Source of the DNA: Lachnospiraceae bacterium
Lineage (GTDB): Bacteria > Bacillota > Clostridia > Lachnospirales > Lachnospiraceae
DNA: 57,614 nt
Reading direction: 5' to 3'
Assembly (NCBI GenBank): GCA_030537145.1
Contig: JAUNON010000013.1
Location: 1 to 57,614 of the forward strand
The notes beneath the pieces are model-generated. The model made no database searches, was not told where the DNA came from, and saw only the letters and a program-made list of their open reading frames with translations. Below, piece after piece: positions 52,326 through 57,614 of the stretch. Each line of letters begins with the position of its first letter. Position 1 is the first letter of the stretch. A program made the position numbers and the translations under genes.

Positions 52326-52409
52326 TGCGTGCTTTCGTATGTAAAGCGGCTGGCGGCGGCAGACCCATGAAATCCCCGTGGGAATGTGTTTGATAAGGCA
52401 GGTGAGCGT

Positions 52410-53762
52410 ATGGAGAAAAGTTTGACAGAGGGAAATTCGCTGAAGCAGATCATTGGGTTTGCGTTTCCGCTTCTGCTGGGAAATCTGTTTCAGCAGATGT
52501 ACAATCTGGCGGATTCCATTATTGTGGGAAAGGCGCTGGGAATTAATGCACTGGCCTCGGTGGGCGCCAGCTCTTCCCTGAATTTTTTAATTCTGGGCTT
52601 TTGCATGGGGCTGTGCGGCGGCTTTGCGATTCCGGTGGCGCAGAGCTTCGGCGCCAGGGATTATTCTGCGATGCGCAGGTATGTGATGAATGCTGCGGTG
52701 CTGTCTGCGGGGATCGCTGTGGTGATCGCTGCCGTGACTGCGGTTTTTTGCCGGCAGATTCTGATTTTGATCCGGACTCCGGAAAACATTCTGGATGGTG
52801 CGTATCTTTATCTGGTGATTATTTTTATTGGGATTCCCTTTACCGTACTTTATAATATGGCGGCAGGGATTCTCCGGGCCCTGGGGGACAGCAAAAGTCC
52901 GTTTTTGTTCCTTGCGGTTTCCACGGTCCTGAATATTGCAGGGGATCTGCTGACGATCCTGGTACTTGGCATGGGAGTAGAGGGCGCCGCTCTTGCCACG
53001 ATTACAGCCCAGGCGGTTTCCGGTATCTGCTGTGTGATCTATATGAAAAAGAAATTTTCCATTCTTAAAATGGGTAAGGAGGAATGCCATCCCTCCGGAA
53101 GAAAAATGAAAACGCTGCTGGGTATGGGGGTGCCCATGGGCCTGCAGTTTTCCATTACGGCAATCGGAAGCGTTATGATGCAGAGTGCGGTCAATTCTCT
53201 GGGCTCTGACATCGTGGCTGCTTTTACAGCCGGACTTAAGGTGAAGCAGTTTGCCATGGCTCCCTTTGATGCACTGTCCAATACCAGCGCTACCTTCTGC
53301 GGGCAGAATCTGGGAGCGCGCAAGCTGGACCGCATCCGGAAGGGCATTGGGCAGATGATTCTGATCGGGTTTCTCTACAGCCTGCTCGCAAGCTTCTGCA
53401 TGATTTTCCTGGGCTCTCATATGGTACGCATTTTCGTGGACAGCACGGAAACGGATGTGATCCGCTATGCCCATCAGTATCTGCGGTGTATGGGATATTT
53501 CTTCTCTCTGCTGGCAGTACTGAATGTAGTCCGCAGCGCTGTGCAGGGACTGGGCCACAGCGGTTCCGCCATGCTGGCCGGTCTGTTGGAAATGGTGGCC
53601 AGAACAGGCATGTCTCTGTTTGTTATACCGGTTTATGGATTTACGGCGGCCTGTTTTACAGATCAGACCGCCTGGGTGGCGGCTTCCACCTATATTGTAA
53701 TTGATTTTCTGCTGATTATGCGCCGGGAGCAGGCGAAATCGCTGCAGCCGCTGGGCCGGTAG
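52410..53762 (+). CDS. MATE-family efflux transporter (second copy)
   Basis: A 450-aa polytopic protein with about 12 segments and the MATE pattern (FAFPLLLGNLFQQMYNLADSIIVG at about 15-38; a second half beginning GMGVPMGLQFSITAIG). It belongs to the NorM/DinF-like group and is not close to the MATE protein at 7170. ATG 52410 follows AGGTGAGC. GC content is like that of the surrounding genes. No functional link to the neighbours is visible. The substrate is unknown. Confidence 0.92.
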   Translation: MEKSLTEGNSLKQIIGFAFPLLLGNLFQQMYNLADSIIVGKALGINALASVGASSSLNFLILGFCMGLCGGFAIPVAQSFGARDYSAMRRYVMNAAVLSAGIAVVIAAVTAVFCRQILILIRTPENILDGAYLYLVIIFIGIPFTVLYNMAAGILRALGDSKSPFLFLAVSTVLNIAGDLLTILVLGMGVEGAALATITAQAVSGICCVIYMKKKFSILKMGKEECHPSGRKMKTLLGMGVPMGLQFSITAIGSVMMQSAVNSLGSDIVAAFTAGLKVKQFAMAPFDALSNTSATFCGQNLGARKLDRIRKGIGQMILIGFLYSLLASFCMIFLGSHMVRIFVDSTETDVIRYAHQYLRCMGYFFSLLAVLNVVRSAVQGLGHSGSAMLAGLLEMVARTGMSLFVIPVYGFTAACFTDQTAWVAASTYIVIDFLLIMRREQAKSLQPLGR

Positions 53763-53809
53763 ACGGCAGGACAGCGGAAGAGAAGCCCCGGGAGCCGGGG
53801 ATGCGCATC

Positions 53810-54685
53810 TTAGTCCCGATGAGAAAAATATTTTTGCTTAATCAGATCCACCGGCATATCCTGTCCGGTCCAGATCCGGAAGGCTGCTTCCCCCTGATAC
53901 AGGAGCATGTACATCCCGTTGAAGGTGGGGCAGCCTTTTTCTCTGGCCTCTGCCAGAAGCCGTGTTTCTCTGGGATTGTAGATCACATCGGACACCACCA
54001 GTCCGGTATGGAACAGGGAGGTGTCGGGGATGGGGGTGGCATCGGTGTTGGGCGCCATGCCCACGGAGGTGGCATTGGTCAGCAGTGCGCTGCGTTCCAG
54101 CAGTGCGCTCAGTGCGGCGGTATCCGCCAGGTCTGTCAGGTCTGCCCGGCAGGCCGTTTTTTGATTGATGCTGTCCGTCAGATGCTTCGCTTTTTCCCAG
54201 GAGCGGCCCCGGCGGCTGACCAGGTGCAGACAGCTTACTCCGTCGATGGCAGCCTGAACGGCAATGGCGGAGGCGGCGCCTCCGGCTCCCAGCAGCGTCA
54301 TTTCCTTTCCGATCACATCAAATCCGGCATCCTTCACCGCTTTCATGTATCCGATTCCATCGGTATTGTGGCCGGTTAGTTTTCCGTTTTCATTTTTCAC
54401 CGTATTGACTGCGCCGATAAGCTGGGCGGCCAGAGAAAGCTCGTCCAGATAGGGGATTACGGCTTCCTTATCCGGCATAGTCAGGTTGAAGCCGTATACG
54501 TTCATGGAGCGGAACGCCTGCACTACCTGGCCCAGCCGCTCCGGTCCCACATCAAAGCAAAGATAAACACAGTCCAGCCCAAGGGCACGGAAGCTGTCAT
54601 TGTGCATCATGGGCGAGATGCTGTGGGCCACGGGAGAACCCAGAAGTCCCCCCAGCCGTGTATGTCCGGTAATCTGATAATCCAT
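53810..54685 (-). CDS. aroE: Shikimate dehydrogenase
   Basis: A 291-aa NADPH-dependent enzyme of chorismate synthesis that reduces 3-dehydroshikimate. Motifs are GSPVAHSISPMMHN (substrate loop), GFNLTMPDK with the catalytic lysine, LTGHNTDGIGY and LLGAGGAASAIAVQA (NADP-binding). ATG 54685 follows AGGAGGT; the frame extends upstream to 54706. It is divergent from aroD, with a shared intergenic region of 276 nt. Confidence 0.95.
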   Translation of the reverse strand: MDYQITGHTRLGGLLGSPVAHSISPMMHNDSFRALGLDCVYLCFDVGPERLGQVVQAFRSMNVYGFNLTMPDKEAVIPYLDELSLAAQLIGAVNTVKNENGKLTGHNTDGIGYMKAVKDAGFDVIGKEMTLLGAGGAASAIAVQAAIDGVSCLHLVSRRGRSWEKAKHLTDSINQKTACRADLTDLADTAALSALLERSALLTNATSVGMAPNTDATPIPDTSLFHTGLVVSDVIYNPRETRLLAEAREKGCPTFNGMYMLLYQGEAAFRIWTGQDMPVDLIKQKYFSHRD

Positions 54686-54961
54686 AGTCTTAACCTCCTG
54701 ATTCATTTCCGCTAGGCAGCGCTTTTGGCACGGCGCCTGTGTGCGGGTCCTGGGCGGCAGGGCCGATAGCTCCTGCTGCAGTATATAAATCCATTATAAG
54801 GAAAAATCGGGGATTTGCCAGTAGGAATGTGAAAATTTGAGATGATTTCTATTTGAAATTGTGCTAAGATTGCCTGTAGAAATTGCATCGTTTGGGATCG
54901 GATGGATTCTCCCGGTATCGGGGAATGTGCGAGGGAGCTAAAAGAAAGGACGAGGTGCGGT

Positions 54962-55738
54962 ATGGAGAAGAAAATAGTCAGAATCAGGGATACAAAGATC
55001 GGCGCAGGACGGCCCAAAATCTGTGTGCCATTAGTGGCGGCGGATGAGACAGAGCTGGAGGAGGCGCTGGGGCGTCTGGAGGGAACTCCCTTTGATCTGG
55101 TGGAATGGCGCGCTGATTTTTACCGGGAAGCGAAACAGGCAGCGGCCATGGAGGATGCTTTGGAACGGATAAGGGAAAGGCTTCAGGATAAGCCCCTTTT
55201 GTTTACCTTCCGTACACAGGAGGAGGGGGGAGCGCAGTCCATCGAACCGGCGGCGTATTTTGTCTTAAATGAGCGGGCGGCAAAAAGCGGAATGGTGGAT
55301 ATTGTCGATGTCGAATTAAATCGGGGCGAGGAGCTGGCGGAAAGACTGGTGCAGGCCATCCACAGGGAAAATTGCTGTGTCCTTGGTTCCTTCCATGATT
55401 TTAGTCAGACACCGTCGGCAGAGCGGATGACCCGGGTGCTGCAGCGGATGCAGCAGTTAGATATGGACATTACCAAGCTGGCGGTGATGCCCCGGACCAG
55501 GCGGGATGTGCTGGAGCTGCTGGCTGCCGCAGTGCGGATGGAGGAGGAGCTGGCAGACCGGCCCTGCGTTACCATGTCCATGGGCAGTCTGGGCGTGATC
55601 AGCCGCGTGGCCGGCTCTTTTTCCGGTTCTGCCATCACCTTCGGCACTGCGGGCAGTTCCTCGGCGCCGGGACAGATTCCGGCCGGGAAGCTGGAGCAGA
55701 TCCTGCGCATTTTGTCTGAAAGTATCGAAGAAAAATAA
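54962..55738 (+). CDS. aroD: 3-dehydroquinate dehydratase, type I
   Basis: A 258-aa TIM-barrel enzyme using a Schiff-base lysine. It starts ICVPLVAADETE after a short N-terminus. FDLVEWRADFY, LLFTFRTQEEGG, the catalytic His in GSFHDFSQTP and Lys in DITKLAVMPRT are in place, and SMGSLGVISRV and GSSSAPGQI complete the family signature. ATG 54962 follows GACGAGGTG. It catalyses the step just before aroE, which is transcribed divergently. The next gene is spoIIGA. Confidence 0.96.
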   Translation: MEKKIVRIRDTKIGAGRPKICVPLVAADETELEEALGRLEGTPFDLVEWRADFYREAKQAAAMEDALERIRERLQDKPLLFTFRTQEEGGAQSIEPAAYFVLNERAAKSGMVDIVDVELNRGEELAERLVQAIHRENCCVLGSFHDFSQTPSAERMTRVLQRMQQLDMDITKLAVMPRTRRDVLELLAAAVRMEEELADRPCVTMSMGSLGVISRVAGSFSGSAITFGTAGSSSAPGQIPAGKLEQILRILSESIEEK

Positions 55739-55755
55739 AGCGGCGCAGCGCTGGT

Positions 55756-55789
55756 TTGACAAAATAAGATACCCTCTGTGGTCTATAAT
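55756..55789 (+). promoter_or_regulatory. spoIIG promoter with 22-nt spacer, likely Spo0A-dependent
   Basis: TTGACA (55756-55761) and TATAAT (55784-55789) are both perfect hexamers but 22 nt apart. Bacillus spoIIG has the same unusual spacing and needs Spo0A. TTTGACAAAA around the -35 resembles a Spo0A box with one change. Confidence 0.7.
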
Positions 55790-55847
55790 GTGTTTCAGAA
55801 AAAAGGAACGGAGCACATAACGGCCGCAGGGGGTATTTTTTTCAAGA

Positions 55848-56651
55848 ATGCTATACTATGAAGTTTACATCGACCAGCTTTTTCTTGAAAACCTTGTAAT
55901 ATTGGTGCTGCTGCAAAAGACAGGCGCAAAGCTGATGCACCTTTCTGTATCCTGGAAACGGGTATGGCTTACCTCGCTGCTTGGAGCTGCCGTGATGTGT
56001 GCGGTTATTTTTTTTCGGCCTTTTTACGGGCGGTGTTCCGGAATTTTACGGCTGCTTCCGGTTGTTTTGGCGTCAGCCGCAGGTTTTGGATGCCGCACGA
56101 TGAAAGAAACGTGCAGAGGAACTCTTTATTTGCTGGCAGCCGCTGCATTTTACGGCGGCGCATTTCAGATGATTTTTTCAATATGGGAGCCACCGGTGCT
56201 TCTGGCGGCGCTTTTGGCTGATATGGCGGTGGAGCTGCTGATTGACGGACGGAGAAAGCGTATGGTACTGGAGGAATGCCGGGCTGAAGTGACTCTGTCG
56301 GATCAGGGCGGCAGGTGGGTGCTGACAGGACTTTTGGATACGGGCAATCATCTGACGGAACCGATCTCAGGGCGGCCGGTGAGTATCCTGGACTGGCAGG
56401 AGGCGGAAAAAATGCAGCGGTTTCGCCAGATACAGGAGGAAAAGAACGGTTATCTGTATATTCCCTACCATACCATCGGCACAGAAAAGGGTTGGATGAA
56501 GGGAATGGTAATTGATGAAATGGTGATCCGATATCAGGGAAAAGAAATCAGGACGCTGCATCCGGTACTGGCAGTCAGCAGTCAGCAGTTAAGCCCGCAA
56601 AGCCGGTATCAGATGATCGTGCATCCTCTGCATTTCCACAGGGATTCTTGA
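55848..56651 (+). CDS. spoIIGA: Sigma-E processing peptidase SpoIIGA
   Basis: A 267-aa membrane aspartic protease that activates pro-sigma-E in the mother cell after a forespore signal. The N-terminal half has about five transmembrane segments (VYIDQLFLENLVILVLLQ first). The C-terminal half carries the catalytic motif GLLDTGNHLTEPISG with Asp164. ATG 55848 follows GCAGGGGG. It is followed by sigE, as in Bacillus spoIIG. Confidence 0.95.
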   Translation: MLYYEVYIDQLFLENLVILVLLQKTGAKLMHLSVSWKRVWLTSLLGAAVMCAVIFFRPFYGRCSGILRLLPVVLASAAGFGCRTMKETCRGTLYLLAAAAFYGGAFQMIFSIWEPPVLLAALLADMAVELLIDGRRKRMVLEECRAEVTLSDQGGRWVLTGLLDTGNHLTEPISGRPVSILDWQEAEKMQRFRQIQEEKNGYLYIPYHTIGTEKGWMKGMVIDEMVIRYQGKEIRTLHPVLAVSSQQLSPQSRYQMIVHPLHFHRDS

Positions 56652-56684
56652 ATTTTTAGCAGACAGCAGGGAGGAAATCAGTGT

Positions 56685-57425
56685 ATGGTAGCAAAGGTAG
56701 TAGTTCCAAATCAGTTTCAGTTTCATTTTATGAACAGCTTTGGGAGCATTCTGTTCCCAAAGCCCAATGAGACCCATTATATAGGGGGAACGGAGGTACT
56801 GCCTCCGCCGCTGGATGCGGAGCAGGAGGCAAGAACGATAGAGGAGCTGGGTACGGCCCAGGATGGGAAGGCACGGTCCTCCTTGATTGAGCATAATCTG
56901 AGACTGGTGGTGTACATAGCAAAAAAGTTTGATAATACCGGAGTGGGAGTAGAGGATCTGATCTCCATCGGGACCATCGGGCTGATTAAAGCGATCAACA
57001 CCTTTAATCCGGACAAAAACATTAAGCTGGCTACTTACGCCTCCCGGTGCATTGAAAATGAAATTCTGATGTATCTGCGCAGAAACAGCAAGACACGGCT
57101 GGAGGTATCGATTGATGAACCTCTGAATGTGGATTGGGATGGCAATGAGCTGCTGCTTTCCGATATCCTGGGCACGGATGAGGATGTGATCTACCGGGAT
57201 ATGGAAACGGAGGCCGAGCATAAGGTATTGAATAAAGCCATTTCAAGGCTTTCTGAGCGGGAGCGCACCATCGTGCAGCTTCGATTTGGGCTGAATACCC
57301 GGGACGGGGAGGAAAAGACGCAGAAGGAGGTGGCGGATATGCTGGGCATTTCTCAGTCCTACATTTCCCGTCTGGAAAAGAAGATCATCGGAAGGCTGCG
57401 GCGTGAGATCGTAAGATTTGAATAG
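56685..57425 (+). CDS. sigE: RNA polymerase sigma-E factor (pro-sigma-E)
   Basis: A 246-aa mother-cell sigma factor made as an inactive precursor. Its amphipathic prosequence ([23 protein letters not shown]) precedes [13 protein letters not shown], the normal SpoIIGA cleavage area. Region 2 ([49 protein letters not shown]) and region 4 ([21 protein letters not shown]) are complete. GGGAGG precedes ATG 56685. It is the second gene of the spoIIG operon, ended by a strong terminator. Confidence 0.95.
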   Translation: MVAKVVVPNQFQFHFMNSFGSILFPKPNETHYIGGTEVLPPPLDAEQEARTIEELGTAQDGKARSSLIEHNLRLVVYIAKKFDNTGVGVEDLISIGTIGLIKAINTFNPDKNIKLATYASRCIENEILMYLRRNSKTRLEVSIDEPLNVDWDGNELLLSDILGTDEDVIYRDMETEAEHKVLNKAISRLSERERTIVQLRFGLNTRDGEEKTQKEVADMLGISQSYISRLEKKIIGRLRREIVRFE

Positions 57426-57446
57426 AAAAAAGAATAATTGTTCTAT

Positions 57447-57483
57447 AAAGGGCTACATTTGTATTCAAATGTAGCCCTTTTTC
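57447..57483 (+). terminator. Strong intrinsic terminator after sigE
   Basis: AAAGGGCTACATTTG (57447-57461) pairs perfectly with CAAATGTAGCCCTTT (57466-57480) across a 4-nt loop, with further Ts. The remaining 130 nt of the window are AT-rich with no gene seen; they may hold the promoter of the next gene. Confidence 0.93.
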
Positions 57484-57614
57484 CACATTCGAGAAAACTT
57501 GTATTTTGCAAATTTCCGTCCGAAAAGTTAAACTAAAAAAAGCGAAACTGATACTGATAAAATAGAGATGAGCAAAATACTCAAATAGAAATGTGAGATT
57601 TGGCGGTTAGCAGG

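Noticed and set aside
54837..54870. TTGAGA and TAAGAT 22 nt apart before aroD
   Set aside because: Weak hexamers with the same odd spacing as spoIIG. Probably chance, and a warning that spacing alone proves little.
1..57614. CRISPR array, transposase, integrase, phage or rRNA/tRNA genes
   Set aside because: None seen on either strand; the repeats present are palindromic or dispersed and are not spaced direct repeats.

Overview
The window looks like chromosome of a spore-forming anaerobic Firmicute, most likely a gut Lachnospiraceae (Clostridia). The grounds are the sporulation genes (spoIIAA-spoIIAB-sigF, spoVAA-spoVAB, spoIIGA-sigE), a Gram-positive division/cell-wall cluster opened by mraZ, CUT1 sugar importers without their own ATPase, a TPP riboswitch, strong AGGAGG ribosome binding sites, and many short hairpin terminators with the arm GCTGC(T/C)GCAAAAT. 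No rRNA, tRNA, CRISPR array, transposase or phage gene was seen.

Region 1 (1-10.7 kb) starts with a carbohydrate ABC importer (binding protein plus two permeases) and ends with a GH3 glycosidase. Between them lies a visibly AT-rich block of four genes: a stand-alone adenylation-carrier protein, a lysine 2,3-aminomutase-type radical SAM enzyme with its lysine-binding aspartates and PLP lysine in place, a BtrH-like putative acyltransferase, and a MATE exporter. I read this as a compact pathway that makes, activates, transfers and exports a beta-lysine-containing compound. It is the best candidate here for an undescribed system.

Region 2 (10.7-14.8 kb) has a 170-nt palindromic repeat, a strong promoter, a 31-codon leader ORF and an intrinsic terminator, followed by a heterodimeric ABC exporter. 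The layout resembles bmrB-bmrCD attenuation. Region 3 (14.9-23.5 kb) is a raffinose/sucrose locus: LacI regulator, lipoprotein binding protein, two permeases, amylosucrase-like GH13 and GH36 alpha-galactosidase. Region 4 (23.5-26.6 kb) is a TPP-riboswitch operon (thiE, thiD, cytX-like permease). Region 5 (26.5-29.3 kb, mostly minus strand) has a NodB deacetylase, a secreted protein of unknown function and a 780-nt gene-free stretch with a structured repeat.

Region 6 (29.4-37.8 kb) carries folC, a zinc-ribbon/TPR membrane protein, the spoIIA operon, spoVAA-spoVAB behind a sigma-G-like promoter, and a 652-aa protein with a degenerate RelA/SpoT domain. Region 7 (38.0-52.2 kb) is the division cluster mraZ-rsmH-ftsL-pbp-pbp-mraY-murD-ftsW-murA-ftsQ-ftsZ. 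It lacks murG, and two of its proteins share an unexplained C-terminal module. Region 8 (52.3-57.6 kb) has a second MATE transporter, divergent aroE and aroD, and spoIIGA-sigE behind a promoter with the 22-bp spacer known from Bacillus spoIIG.

Three dispersed non-coding repeat families link these regions. One inverted pair, 23 kb apart, supplies the last 18 codons of an ABC exporter gene. All alignments were done by eye and no database was searched.
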